64,000 bases of DNA from Helianthus annuus (taxonomy: Eukaryota > Streptophyta > Magnoliopsida > Asterales > Asteraceae): positions 126,702,561 through 126,766,560 of the forward strand of contig NC_035448.2 of the NCBI RefSeq assembly GCF_002127325.2, written 5' to 3'. The notes below the pieces were generated by a model that ran no database searches, was not told where the DNA came from, and saw only the letters and a program-made list of their open reading frames with translations. The translations under genes were made by a program, and so were the position numbers. Of the stretch, positions 1 to 13,103 are shown piece after piece (positions within the stretch are counted from its first letter, which is position 1; every line of letters begins with the position of its first letter).

Positions 1-189
1 AGCTTTTGGATTATCACGTTTTCCTGCAGTAAGGGGTGACCTACTTTTGGATTATCACGTTTTGATCTCTACAAAACGTAAAAAATCAGTTTTTATTAAT
101 TTTTTACCAAACACTCAAAATAGATTTTTTGCGATTTCAAAACACAATAATCAAAAAATCAGGTTGAAAAAGCAATCCCAAACACACCC
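1..189. mobile_element. Partial Tourist-like MITE (right end)
   Basis: The right end reads CCCAAACACACCC followed by TTA, like the terminus and TTA target site of Tourist (PIF/Harbinger) MITEs. The left end lies outside the window, so the inverted repeat and TSD cannot be confirmed. A segment (CTTTTGGATTATCACG) occurs twice about 50 bases apart near the left edge. It has no coding potential. The class is inferred from the terminus alone. Confidence 0.4.
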
Positions 190-321
190 TTATTCTGTTT
201 ACTAATTCTATTCAAATATCTTTGATTAAATGCAGACGAATAATTGCATTTCTACTTTTACTCTAAACTTTTCTCGTAGGCATAAATTGTGACCTGGATT
301 CGGAATTCATATTTTAAGTTT

Positions 322-652
322 GAGTAAAGTACACAGAGGTCCCTGTGGTTTACCAAAATTTTGGATTTGATCCCTAGCTTTCCAAAAGTACACGAATGGT
401 CCTTGTGATTTGCACTTTGTAACACATTTAGTCCCCAACCAACAAATCTAAAGGTTAAAACATGTCCAAGTTAAGGACCAAATGCGTTAGAAAGTGCAAA
501 CCACAGGGACCATCCATGTACTTTTGGAAAAAAACTGGTGACTAAATGATTTACAAAGTGCAAACCAGAGGGACCATCTGTGTACTTTTGAAAAGCTAGG
601 GACCAAATCCAAAATTTTGGTAAACCAAAGGGACCATCCGTGTACTTTACAC
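322..652. mobile_element. Mutator-like foldback MITE with 9-bp TSD
   Basis: This 331-bp element is almost entirely palindromic: both arms carry the GGTCCCT..GGTTTACCAAAATTTTGG sequence in opposite orientation. The termini are GAGTAAAGTACAC and the complement of GTGTAAAGTACAC. It is flanked by perfect 9-bp direct repeats TTTAAGTTT (313-321 and 653-661), the TSD size of Mutator-like elements. The right TSD directly abuts the TAD2 stop codon, so the element begins the 3' UTR of that gene. It is non-autonomous. Confidence 0.82.
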
Positions 653-661
653 TTTAAGTTT

Positions 662-2429
<1,768 letters not shown>

Positions 2430-2992
2430 TAAGGAAAAAACTGACAAAGAAAAACTAAGTTAAACAAGCATGGAAGAAAGAGTGGAAATAAAACACATCT
2501 TAAAGCAAGCAAAGCATATATTTAGTAGGAAGATCCTATTTATTCATATTATTTGAAAAGATTCTACTTCTTTATGCATTCTAAATATTTAGTACCCTAA
2601 AGTCATGATGATTAAATCCGAAGCTACCAGATATTCTATAAAGCTAAGTTACAAAAATCTCATTATTCAATTATTTTGTGTTAAATGACCTAGCTGGGAC
2701 TTATTGCAGATTTGCAGAATACTTCACAACAATGTAACACCGAACCGGACTATGCATAGTGATAAGAAAACTAGAAAAGTGTCTGAAAAGAACCGTTTGC
2801 ATAATAAACTTGTGTATTTCTTGCTAAATAACATTTCCACTTAAAAACCCATAAGTGTAACAATTTCCTTATGTGGTAAACTGTAAACATCCTACAAGAA
2901 AATCATTTTGTACAGTCCATGATTCAAAACAATCATTTAGTGTTTAACAGCATGACAAGAAACAATTAAACAAAATGTATCTTAACTATAAC
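2430..2992 (-). promoter_or_regulatory. Presumed upstream region of TAD2
   Basis: About 560 bases lie between the TAD2 start codon and the next transposon. This AT-rich stretch must include the 5' UTR and core promoter, but I see no convincing TATA box or other motif at a telling distance. No ORF or repeat of note is visible. Confidence 0.3.
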
Positions 2993-3645
2993 TAGGGATG
3001 TTCACTGAATCGGGTTTCGGTTTATTCAAACCGGGTTCGAATTCAAATAACTTGAAACCCATTCGCATTCGAAAGTCTGAAGTCGGTTCAAAATCGGGTT
3101 TATTCAAATTCAACCGAATTGAAAAAAAAAAAAGAATTCAAAATGTCCGGAAACAAATGCAAAACTTCCAGCGAAAAAAATGCAAAAAATCCAGCAAAAG
3201 TCCTTTGGCTGCGGTAATGGTCTAACACGAGAACGGATTGATGTTAAAAGAGAGCGGCTATTGCTGAGGTGTTGAGCTAGCTGCTAGGGTTCTCCGTTCT
3301 TCACAACGAGAGAACAGAGATTTGAAGTTTGTATACGATTTGAGGTTATTGAATTAGCCCACACTAATACCAACCCACTATTGATTATTTTTAAGCCAAA
3401 GTTATTGTATTAGCCTATAAACTATTAGCCCACATTAGCACATACATGTATATAAACATAAAAAATAGGTATATAGTATTCAAATTTGAATTTGGTTTGG
3501 AATTCCGTGATTCGGATTCGAAACCGAATTCGGTTTGAAACTTCGAATAAGGATTAAGTTCGAATATTCAAAATTCGAAATCATTATTTTAATTTGAATT
3601 GAACTTAAGGTTTTTTGAGTTGTATTCAAACAATGAACACCCCTA
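2993..3645. mobile_element. hAT-type non-autonomous element
   Basis: The ends are TAGGGATGTTCACTG and the complement of CAATGAACACCCCTA. Flanks ACTATAAC and ACTATAGT match at six of eight positions, a probable decayed 8-bp hAT TSD. The interior is rich in TTCGAATTC-like direct and inverted motifs and has no transposase. Confidence 0.65.
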
Positions 3646-3663
3646 ACTATAGTCACTTAGATA

Positions 3664-3940
3664 ATCTCCAAGCGAACAATGGATGAGCGGCAAATGGGCT
3701 AAAGAACGTAAAGGAATAAGAGCTAATGGCATGTTTTTACTCCTACTTTCTGGAACAATACTCTCAAAATCATGGGCCCTCTTGTGAAAGTGCTTCGGAT
3801 TGTCGAAAATGAGAAAAAAAACCCGCGATGGGATGACTATGAAGCCATGGAAAGAGCTAAACTTGCAATTGCAGCAGCTTTGGGAGAAGATAGCAATGAT
3901 TACATTCTTCTGGGTCAAGATGGGTTTGGGTTAGGATGAG
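3664..3940 (+). pseudogene. hAT transposase relic (C-terminal half fragment)
   Basis: Two adjacent plus-strand frames resemble plant hAT transposases of the DUF659/BED type. The first contains SEQWMSGKWAKERKGI. The second, after a frameshift near 3757, contains IMGPLVKVLRIVENEKK and then YEAMERAKLAIAAAL. The dimerisation domain and everything upstream are absent, and the frame ends at TGA near 3940. Identification rests on remembered family motifs. Confidence 0.6.
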
Positions 3941-4116
3941 ATGAAAAAAAATTAAAAACAAAAAAAAATATCGATATAAATACAAAAAAAAATATAAAAT
4001 TATAAAAAAATTGAAAAAAAAAATTAAACAAATTAAAAAAATTAAAAATATATCTAAATTTATGAAAAATGTAAAAAGTACAAAAAAAATGTAAAAAATT
4101 AAAAAATAATAATAAT
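3941..4116. repeat. A-rich low-complexity tract
   Basis: About 170 bases consist almost entirely of poly-A runs broken by T and short AAAAATT units. No gene is supported. Confidence 0.8.
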
Positions 4117-4372
4117 GACCGGAATATGTTTGGGTCACATTTAAAACTAGTCCAACCTTCTTTGGGTCAAAAACAGGTTTTAACCAAAATATGTTCGGGT
4201 CACATTCAAAACTAGTCCAACTTGGTTCGGGTCAAAAAGGGTTCTAACCAGAATATGTTCGGGTCACATTTAAAACTAGTCCAACCTAGTTCAGGTCAAA
4301 ACGGGTTTTACGAAAATATGTTCGGGTTAAAACGGATTCTAACCGGAATATGTTCATGTCAGAACGGGTCGC
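4117..4372. repeat. Tandem repeat, unit about 69 bp
   Basis: Three to four imperfect copies of a unit containing AATATGTTCGGGTCACATTT then AAAACTAGTCCAAC and GGGTCAAAA occur head to tail. The last copies are shorter and more diverged. Confidence 0.75.
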
Positions 4373-5274
4373 TTTTAAATAGTATTATTGTAATCTATAA
4401 AAAAGAAGGTAATTAGGTAAATTACACTAATAGACTGATGTTATACATTTATGTCTTAGGTTTGTAAACATTGCTAATCATTTATTTCCATTTTTACAAA
4501 ACCTAAATTAACTCACATTTTTTTTAAAAACAACATTGCATAAAGACTCTCACTCCAAACAGATTAACATCAATACCATAAGCCCAACAAAATGTTTAAT
4601 AATCAGTATCTTACTCCAAAAATGATCAAATTATGAGAACAAACATAACAGTAGCAAATAAACTGAAAACAGCTACCAATAGAGGTAACAGAACCAAGGG
4701 TAACAAACTAAAAGCATCCATAACAACCGTTTATTACTTATCGGCCTTGGCAGCAGTGGCAGCGGCTTACCCCTGAGCCGGGCTTAATCGAGTCCGTTAG
4801 TAAATAATAAATGTGACGAGCTCGGGGCGAGCTCGAGCTTGAAAAATTACACACAAGCCGAGCTCGAGCTTTAGAAACAAAGCTCGAATCGAGCCGAGCT
4901 CGAGCTATAGCTTTCAAAAGCAAGAACAAAAACTAGAACAAATAAAGAAGCTAAATCGAAACACCAACAAATTCTCCACTCAATTCAATCACAAATAGTA
5001 AAATCACAACAAATTTTGTAAAATTAAACAAAGAATACCTTGTGTCGTCTACCAAATCGCACAAATAAACCCTAGAAAACGAACAAGATGAGGTCGAGCC
5101 GTCGAGATTTGCTGTAAGTCTGATCAACAAGATTTATAGGGGCTGATCAATGGGAATTATAGTTTATTTTGAGACAAAGGTCAGATTCTGGGATTAGAGG
5201 TGTGCTAGGGTTAAGACCCGTTCTTTTTCTCAATTACCCATCCTGACCTATTAGACTTTCTTTCCAACCCATTC
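4373..5274. other. Intergenic stretch with GAGCTCGAGCT-rich segment
   Basis: No gene can be supported. Bases 4820-4915 carry several copies of GAGCTCGAGCTT and AGCCGAGCTCGAGC, probably a small transposon remnant whose ends I could not place. On the minus strand near 5040-5110, a leader-like CTAGGGTTT and an AAG/GTATTC donor-like site could be part of an unrecognised transcript, but no coding exon follows. Confidence 0.4.
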
Positions 5275-5277
5275 TAA

Positions 5278-5624
5278 GACCATGGTTAACACCCCACCCT
5301 TGGCGTTTTGCGCCATGTGGCAGTACAGTCAGCAATGGGGCATTATGGGGCGTTTTCTAAAATGGGTGTAGTGGGGATGTGGGCATTGTGGGGCATTATG
5401 TTTAAAGGAGTGAAAAATTAAATAAAATAAAATAACCAACAAAAAAAATTATTGGACAAGAAGAAGATTAAATGTGATTGGTTGAATTCAATCCCCATCC
5501 GGCGTGGAACAAAGCACGCTCCAAGCATTTTTTCGCAAAAAAGCGCCCACGGGGTCCAATGCCAGGCGTGCTTGGGCGTGCTTCATCAAAAAAACGCCCA
5601 TTTTTTCATCCACTACGCATGGTC
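5278..5624. mobile_element. Tourist-like (PIF/Harbinger) MITE
   Basis: The element starts GACCATGGTTAACACC and ends with the complement of an equivalent terminus (CGCATGGTC). It is flanked by TAA on both sides (5275-5277, 5625-5627), matching the 3-bp TSD of this superfamily. The interior is rich in GGGGCGTTTT and GCGCCC motifs. Confidence 0.68.
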
Positions 5625-7453
5625 TAACCCGCATGCTTTTTTGTTTACTTTTGAATCAACCCATCCTGACCCCATGAGAATTATAGTCGACCCAAAATAG
5701 CCCATAAATTTGTATTTAAAGTCCAAAACAACCCAAACTTAAGTAGTTGGGTTATGATTGCCAGGTCTAGTAAAAATAAAACAGCAGCAGCAAAAATAGA
5801 GAAAATCATACTGAAAATACCTAGAATTGGGGTCAAAACCCCGCAAAACTCATAGATCGGTCAGACTCCAGATTGCAAATTCAGTAAGCAGTAGTCGGCT
5901 AGCAGAGTTGTGCACAAGGTTCAGAGGCTTGTAGCTGTAGTCTCATACAAGACGGTCACTTCCAGAAAGGACTCTTAGGTTAGGGTCACGCGGTTAGAGT
6001 TTTGATTGTATTTTAATTGTAAAGTTGAAGACCAAGTATTCTATGTAGCTAATGAACATATGCTGCCTGAATTATTTCAATTGCAGACCTAGTGTTTCAA
6101 GTGTAAAAATGATACAGACGTTCACTAAGTCAGATATGGGAATTGGTTAAAATTATTTTTTCTGCAAAAAGTTATCAAAGAAAAGAATATGAACCAATAG
6201 AACCCACTATTATGGCGATCGGATCCTATCCTACATTGAGAGGGAGCATGAATTGCATTTTAAAGGTCCAACCTTATCCATCCTCCGGCCACTGCAGTTG
6301 CAACCAGTCAGTGGTTACCTACAGCCAGCAGCCCACTGCACCTGGTTAGTTACTTTTTCCTTTTTCTTTCTTTAACTTCAAGTTATTAATTCTAGTTTAA
6401 ATTTAAATTAGATTTGATTTTGATATTGATGTTGAATGAATTGAATCTTACTGGTTATAACTTAAAACTAAGTTAATTAGAAAGTGAAACTTCAAGTTTT
6501 TTTATTTTTATTATGGTATTGTATTTTATCATGGGACCCGACCCTCTCCGCCCAAAAATTCTGACGTTGGGTTGTTAGAAACCCGAGCACCGAAAAATAA
6601 TGACCCGTGTGAAAAAAAAAATCCTGGTTGGCTCCGGGTTGAATGTATTTTATTATTATGACATCAAATCTATGAATCATAGCTATATGTTTATATCAGG
6701 GTTGTCTCTTAACATATAAGTAATAACAAGAACGATTAGAAACAGTCTAAAAATGTGAATCTAAACAAGTCCTAACTCCTAAGTAGCTGCTGATGGAATC
6801 CACAAAACCCCACCTCAAACAGAGTAACAGACACAAATGTGAATGTAAGAAACTGAATAAATCGGTACATCCTCGACTGGTGTGTATTTTCAGCTCTACG
6901 AAGCGGAGAAAGTGAGAATAAACTTCAAAATATCTCTAGATGCCTATAAAATATTACAGAAAAAACTAGAAATCTAGACCGTATTTTACATGTTTGCTTA
7001 GTTGAGATTTTGCATATTACAAACAAGTTAAAAACAATTCGAACGATAATTATCGCTATATTTCATTAAAGTGGGTTTCGGTTCAAGCATTTCATCAAAC
7101 ACTTGGTGTGCATTAAAAAAAAAACTATCAAGTTAACATGATCAAAATCAAACTATACATGCCAGTAAAACACAAAATGCACAATATTATTGTCTAGTTA
7201 TATGAACAAAGCATCAGAGAAAAATAAGGCATTTGAATTCTTGATGAAACAAAAAGAAAAATTGGGGCCTCAATTTGTTATCATTAGTCAGGTGAATCGT
7301 GTGTACCTGAGAAATTGGGGTCGTTTCAAGTGTTGAAGAATCGGGAGGGATGAAGTTGTTTATATAAGAATAAAAGCAGTGGGCAATCGAATAATTTGAT
7401 GTATTTTTTCTGCAACAAACACGTCCATTAAATAAATAGATACGGGGAGCACT
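5625..7453. other. Intergenic stretch without recognised features
   Basis: About 1.8 kb of AT-rich sequence. Short ORFs near 6143 and 7214 lack recognisable motifs. Short GC-richer patches at 5830-5990 and 6230-6350 could be diverged exons or transposon pieces, but nothing in them is identifiable. Confidence 0.5.
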
Positions 7454-7499
7454 CTCAGGGCTAGGGATGGCAAAAATACCCGAGCTAGATGGGTATACC

Positions 7500-8088
7500 C
7501 AGTGGCGGACCCAGGATATTTTTCCAATGGGGTCCACTTTTTTCGGTGTTCAGAATTTTCGGGTCGTCGTCATTTGGGTCGGGTCGGAGCAAGGAACATA
7601 AGAAAATATAATACGCTAACAAAATTATATAATCGTTAGTTCGTTACTCATTAGAAAACACACAATAATAAAAATACGATGTCATTCGAAACGGAAAAGA
7701 AACATTACAAACTTTTAGAGTTATTCCCTACGTGCTTTTATCTTTTGAAAACGATCCATTACATCTTCCACCGAAACATAGGCAAAAAGGTCTCTTTAAG
7801 ATAATAAGCCTCAAATTCTAAATTAAATTCAAAGCATACAAAGTAAAATCAGATTTTAATAGTATATGTTACTTCATTACTTTATAAGATGAAAACTTCA
7901 TCACTGATTCACAGTGCACTTAATATTAAAGTACTAACTTCAAATCACTTTTAAAAGTAAAATCAGTTTAGTATACAACTTCATCACTTTATAAGATGAA
8001 AACTTCATAACTTCATCACTGTGCACTAAAAATTTCGAAAACTTCATAACTTCATCACATTGCACTTAATATTAAAGTACTAACCAAA

Positions 8089-8121
<33 letters not shown>

Positions 8122-8614
8122 TAATCAGATTTTACAAAACGAAATAAAGTACGGTTCTTACCTGTGGAGAGGACTGGTGGTGGAGTGGTGGCAGCCGATG
8201 ATAAGAGAGGGCGGCGGAGACACGGATGGAGGCGGAGAGGGCGACTTTGGGTGGAGATGGTCGCTGACTTTGGGTGGAGATGGTTCCTGACTTTGGGAAG
8301 AAGAAAAGGGCGCATTTGATTTATTTTATGGCTCTGTTGTATGTTTTGAAACGGAATAAAAAAAAAAAAGAAAACCTAGTCTAAAATTAGTTTTGTAAAA
8401 AAAACACAAAAAACGGGTTAAAAAGAGGTCAAACCCGGAACCTTTTGTTGACAAACACTAGGTTTAACCATTGCACTAGTCTACCTATTATTGGAATGTT
8501 GTCCAACTATTTTATTTTAAGGGGTCCATATAAAATTTAATACACCCTCTCAATTGTTTTTTAAAAAACATTAGGGTCCAGGGACCCGACCTGTTTAATG
8601 TGGGTCCGCCCCTG
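7500..8614 (-). mobile_element. Tip100-like hAT element nested in another hAT element
   Basis: The ends CAGTGGCGGACCCAGG and the complement of GGGTCCGCCCCTG match the CAGGGGCGGA-type termini of Tip100-group hAT elements. Perfect 8-bp repeats GGTATACC flank it (7492-7499, 8615-8622). The interior keeps only a transposase tail (7721-7799), a poly-A tract (8089-8119) and a purine-rich leader-like segment near 8160-8310. It is an internally deleted derivative. Confidence 0.88.
7721..7799 (-). pseudogene. Transposase C-terminal tail of the Tip100-like element
   Basis: The minus strand reads DLFAYVSVEDVMDRF, then QKIKARRE and a TAA stop. It resembles the end of Tip100/MYM-type hAT transposases, which finish with a similar RFQ.MK.RRE motif. 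Only about 26 residues remain; the catalytic and dimerisation regions are gone. Confidence 0.6.
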
Positions 8615-9283
8615 GGTATACCCGAAACCCGACACAAATGGGACGGGTATACTCGATACTCGACGGGTATTGTTGGGCTGAGTATGGGATTAGTTTAAAA
8701 AATTTCACGGGTATGGGTCGGGTATGGGATTAGGTGATACCCGACCCGATTACCCGAAACCACATACCCGTTTACCCGAACTATATACCCGATCATATAT
8801 CCGATTTTTTTTAATTTATACTTTGATTTTCCATTAACCCTTGTCTATTAGTGATTTATTTTAATATGTTCATAATGTGAAAAATAAATTTTCTTTTAGT
8901 ATATATGCATTTGATAATAGTATTTATATTTTATATGTTGTGAAGTATATGCATGTGAGTGTATAAATATTATAAAGTTATTATTAATTTATGATAAAAC
9001 TTATATGTATGTATTGTATATTTTTAATTTATAATAGTTGTTGTATAAATAAATTAATATAATAATTACAATAGTAAAAAATGTATTTAGAAATCTCATC
9101 GTATATCTTTTAACAAACTAATGGGCAAACCCGATACCTGCACCCGATACCCAATGGGTAATTATCCGACAAATACCCGACGGGTATTGGGTCGGGTATA
9201 GGACGCGATTTTATAACCGGGTACGGGTATAGGATTACCAATACCCGACCCGAACCCGACCCATTGTCATTCCTACTCAGGGC

Positions 9284-9995
9284 TGAGCATTTTGCAGAAA
9301 CCGACCCAACCCGGGAAAAGACCGACCCGACCCGACCCGAAACCGAATAATAAACAAATTAGGGAACCAGCCGAGAACTGTACCAGGAGAGATAATCGGG
9401 TTTCGGTGCGGGTCATTCGGTTAACCAGTAGAGGACGTTCATTGTATCTGTAGATTCATGAAGTGAATTTCGTTTCCTCCTCTGATTATTTATTTCGTTC
9501 CATATTCTTTTGGCAAAATGATAGTGAGTTTTCTTAATTAAGGCTGTCAATGTTGTAGAGCATCAAATTTTCAAGAACCCTAGAAGGAATTGTTATAAAC
9601 GAAGAATCAAAAAATTTGTTACATTAAATATAGTTTTTGAATCTGGAAGATTAAGAAATAAACTTCAGTTTTACCTTAAACTCATTGTTTGTAGATGAAG
9701 TTTTATCTTTTTTTTTTCTGGTTAACACTGGTGTGAGGTGTGTTCTTGGTATAAAAAAGACGATGACAGCAAACCAAAGAGTAGGGAAGAAAACAAAAGC
9801 AAAGGATTAAAGTAAAATAACTACAAGAAAACAATATACCAAATAATTAATTAAAAAAGTTACCAAATAATTAATAACTAGAACTAAAATTAAGCGCCTT
9901 GCGATGCGGTGGGGCGTAAAAGCATGTCAAATAGCACCAATTTCACACAATCGTCAGCAACCATCAACGCTAAAATTGTGATGTGTTAAAACGAA
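9284..9995. other. Intergenic stretch with ACCCGACCCGA simple sequence
   Basis: Bases 9296-9350 carry (GACCC)n-type simple sequence. The rest is AT-rich without a recognisable gene. GGCTGAGCATTTTGCAG at 9281 may be the edge of an older element into which the hAT element inserted. Confidence 0.4.
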
Positions 9996-10730
9996 GAAAT
10001 AGACCGAAACGTAGAACATTTAAAAAAAATAACTAAGTCAATCTAGGACTCATACGTTACGACAAACCTGTCAAATGAGAAAAAATAGACATAAAAACAT
10101 TGAACAACACATGGACGTTGCGCCGTGTTAACTCGGAAAATTATGAACGAAACGTAAAAACGTTGAATCACACACGCACGTTGCACTGTGTTAACTCGCA
10201 AAATTTAGTACGAAACGTAAAACGAAAATTTGAGGATGATGAAAAGTATAGGGGAGCAAAGTTTAAAGTAAAAAAGTTGTGAAGTTAAATTACAAAAAAT
10301 AAGAAAAAATTGGGTTAAAAGTAAAAAAGAAATCATTTTTGTGAGGTTAAAATTGTAAGAAACCGAAAGATATAACATATAAAAATAACAAAGTCAATCA
10401 ATGACTCAAGCGTTGCGACGAACCTATGAAATGAAAAACAATAACGTAAAATCTTGAACTACACATGGACGTTGCGTCGTATTACCTCGCAAAATTATGA
10501 ACGAAACGTAAAAACGTTGAATCACACACACACGTTGATTCTTGGTAACTCACAAAATTTAGTACGAAACGTAAAACGAAAATCTGCGAAAGATGAAAAG
10601 TATAGAGGACCAAAGTTAAATATAAAAAAGTTGGGGTTAAATTATAAAATAAAAAAAGCTTTGGCTTTCAAGTAAAAAAAACAATTTTGTGAAGTTAAAA
10701 CTGCAAGAAATTCAAAGATTTGTATTAAAA
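9996..10730. repeat. Tandem duplication, period about 354 bp
   Basis: Two imperfect head-to-tail copies begin near 10005 and 10360. Shared landmarks are ACACATGGACGTTGCG (near 10109 and 10463), AATTATGAACGAAACGTAAA, and the segment ending GTTAAAATTGTAAGAAA or GTTAAAACTGCAAGAAA. Short ORFs in both copies are parallel by-products of the duplication; no protein family is apparent. Confidence 0.8.
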
Positions 10731-11094
10731 GTAATATTTCAATTTTTTTTGAAAATCATACAACACCTTATGCATACAAAATTTGCTAATTTATAGGATA
10801 TAAATAAATAAATAAATAAAACTTGTTTTGTAGTATTAATAATAAAAATTGTTTTGTAGTTTATTTTAACCTCGAACCCCGAAAGCAAATTATGAATCTA
10901 TACTATATAATAAAAGAAACCATTTTTGAGACACTTGTCATTATATTAGAGCATCTCTTATAGATAATTATTATTTTAATTTAATTTTTTCTAATTAATT
11001 ATAGATAATTCTTCTACTAAATATTATTTAGTTTAATATCTGATAATTATCATTTAGTTTAATCTTATTCTAATTTATAATATTATTTAGACTA

Positions 11095-11450
11095 GATTAC
11101 GATTTTGGCCCATGTGGTTATATCACTTTTACCATTTTAGCTTAAAAAAGAATTTTTTAACATCCGAGCCCCCAACGTATTTTTTTCTAACCCTTTTGGC
11201 CCCTAACACTAACCTCATCCATTAAATGTTATTTTTAACATCTAAGCCCCCAACGTTTTCTTTTTTAACCTTTTTGGCCCCTAACACTAACCCCATGCAT
11301 TAAATGTTAGGGGCCAAGAGGATTAGAAAAAAAGATGTTATGGGCCAAAAAGGTTAGAAAAAAAAAGACGGGGGTTTAGATGTTAAAAAATTATTGGTTG
11401 GGCTAGACGTTGGGGGTCAAACAGGTTTTACGAAACTTAATATAAAATTA
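11095..11450. repeat. Foldback repeat of AACATC-GCCCCCAACG segments
   Basis: TTTTAACATCTAAGCCCCC and CTTTTTGGCCCCTAACAC on the left (11156-11290) recur inverted on the right (11305-11395) as GTTAGGGGCCAAGAGG and GGGGGTTTAGATGTTAAA. This is a small hairpin-forming element. Its TSD was not determined. Confidence 0.6.
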
Positions 11451-11454
11451 ACTG

Positions 11455-11950
11455 ATATACAAGAAGTTTTTAAGATATAACTTTTTATTATTTGATGTAT
11501 AAAATTAGATTTATTCAATTCGTACAATACACGGGGTTTTTTAAGGATATATATTTTTTATTATTTAGTACAGAAAATTAGATTTGTTCAAACCATGTAA
11601 TACGCATATTTTTAAATATGTATTTTTTTATTATTTGGTATATAAAATTATATTTATTCAAACTGTGTAATAAATGAGGTCTTTAAAGATGTATTATTCT
11701 TATTATTTGGTAAACAATATTACATTTATTCAACTCGTGCAGTACACGTGTTTTAAAGATATAACTTTTTTATTTGGTATATAAACTTACATTTATTCAA
11801 CCCGTATAATGTTGTTCTTATAGATATAACTTTTTATATTTAATATATAAAATTATATTTATTCAACTTGTGCAATAAAGAAGGTTTTTAAAGATATACT
11901 GTTTAATTTTTTAGTATATAAAATTTATTTATTCAACCCGTGAATTGATA
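11455..11950. repeat. Degenerate tandem array, unit about 80 bp
   Basis: About six diverged copies share AAGATATAACTTTTTATTAT, TTGGTATATAAAATTA and ATTTATTCAACCCGTG-like parts. The best unit (near 11510-11545) carries the partial hairpin CGTACAATACACGG. Confidence 0.65.
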
Positions 11951-12124
11951 TATAGTTGGTTTCCAATATATTTTAAAGAGTAAATTGCTATTTTAATTCC
12001 AAAGTTTTGTCATATTTTAGCTTAAATAGTTTTTATTTTCTTCTCTTATCCTTGAGTTTTCCATTTTTTTGTCACTTTGATAACATTGCCTAACTCCATC
12101 CAAAAAACAAAGTTAACTTAAGGG

Positions 12125-13001
12125 CATGGCCGGTTATCCCCAAGTGCAGAGTGGGCCTGGGAACAGGGCCCAAATTATTAAAGGGCCCAAAAATTTTTAA
12201 ATTTTCGTTATATATATACAGCCCAAATCAGTACAGGCCCAAACTTTATAAAATAAACCCAATCTTATATCGGATAACAGGCCCCAAATCATCAAACCAA
12301 TACTACAATTGTCGCTGCTCAGGAAACCAAACGTCGCAGGATTTCTGATCGAACAGACGAACAAGTACACAACGTTCGCGGCAGAGATTCATAACCATCA
12401 CAATTCGCAGAAAATAATCATCATCATCATCCGCAGATTCGCAACAGAGCCAGGAGGTATTTGTTTATTAATTGTTGATTTTTGTTTGTTGTTATCTGTT
12501 ACGAGTCGCAACCACGGTTCCGAGTTATGGTTTCGAGTTGCACCTCATCTGAGTCGCAGCCAGTTACTGAAATGCATTAAAGTTTATTCGTATAGGTGTA
12601 TAGCTTTTAGTTTTTAATGATTGATACAATAAACTTGAGAACGAAGATAATTTAATGTGTGCTAGCTACCTTATGTAATTCACCCCTTCTCAGTACCTTC
12701 CATTAGATACTATGGATTACAAGGAGTTGATCGAGAGCTTTGCTTCAAAAAACGCTAGGAGAACCACACTGTTTGCTTAGCAAGTAAGTTCGATACTTCG
12801 ATCATTTTTGCTACACTATTTTTGTTAATTTGTTTTATCTATTTCATAACAATTATCGTAGTATTATGAATTTTTAGTATTTATATATATATGATTGAAT
12901 GATTGATGAGTTTATGTTATATGAAGATTTGCGAATAGGGCCCAAACTTTTTATCTCGAACAGGGCCAAAATTTTTTTTGTGATTTTCGGAGACGGCCCT
13001 G
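12125..13001. mobile_element. hAT-type element with 8-bp TSD
   Basis: The ends CATGGCCGG and the complement of CGGCCCTG are flanked by perfect CTTAAGGG repeats (12117-12124, 13002-13009). Both subterminal regions carry AACAGGGCCCAAA or AACAGGGCCAAAA. The interior resembles a 5' leader with short ORFs and no transposase domain. Confidence 0.82.
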
Positions 13002-13103
13002 CTTAAGGGCATTTTTATCACTTTCCATAATTGTTTAATTTTTCTATTTTTTTTTCATTTCAAAAGCCTTTAATTAATAAATATAAAACAAAAAGTAAAT
13101 ATA

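Larger units (their letters stand above)
7462..9275. mobile_element. hAT-type non-autonomous element (outer, interrupted)
   Basis: The ends are TAGGGATGGCAAAAATACCC and the complement of GACCCATTGTCATTCCTA. Perfect 8-bp direct repeats CTCAGGGC flank it (7454-7461 and 9276-9283). Both subterminal regions are packed with ACCCGA/TCGGGT motifs (GGGTATACCCGA and variants). It is split by the element at 7500-8614; without that it is about 690 bp. It has no transposase of its own. Confidence 0.85.
10897..11955. mobile_element. Helitron-like composite remnant
   Basis: The left edge, TCTATACTATATAATAAAAG preceded by A, resembles plant Helitron 5' ends. The right half is an array of units containing TTCAACCCGTG..AATACACG, resembling the hairpin-bearing 3' ends of Helitrons. 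No clear CTRR terminus or RepHel gene is present. Confidence 0.4.

Noticed and set aside
3643..3918. Minus-strand ORF over the hAT relic
   Set aside because: The plus strand carries the recognisable transposase motifs; the minus ORF is its shadow.
4738..4929. Minus-strand ORF and an apparent C-terminal peptide AAATAAKADK before TAA near 4739
   Set aside because: An in-frame stop lies just upstream, no family is recognised, and the region is GAGCTCG-rich repeat.
5830..6350. Possible exons of an unknown gene
   Set aside because: No conserved motif, no convincing splice pairs with an open frame, and no neighbouring exons.
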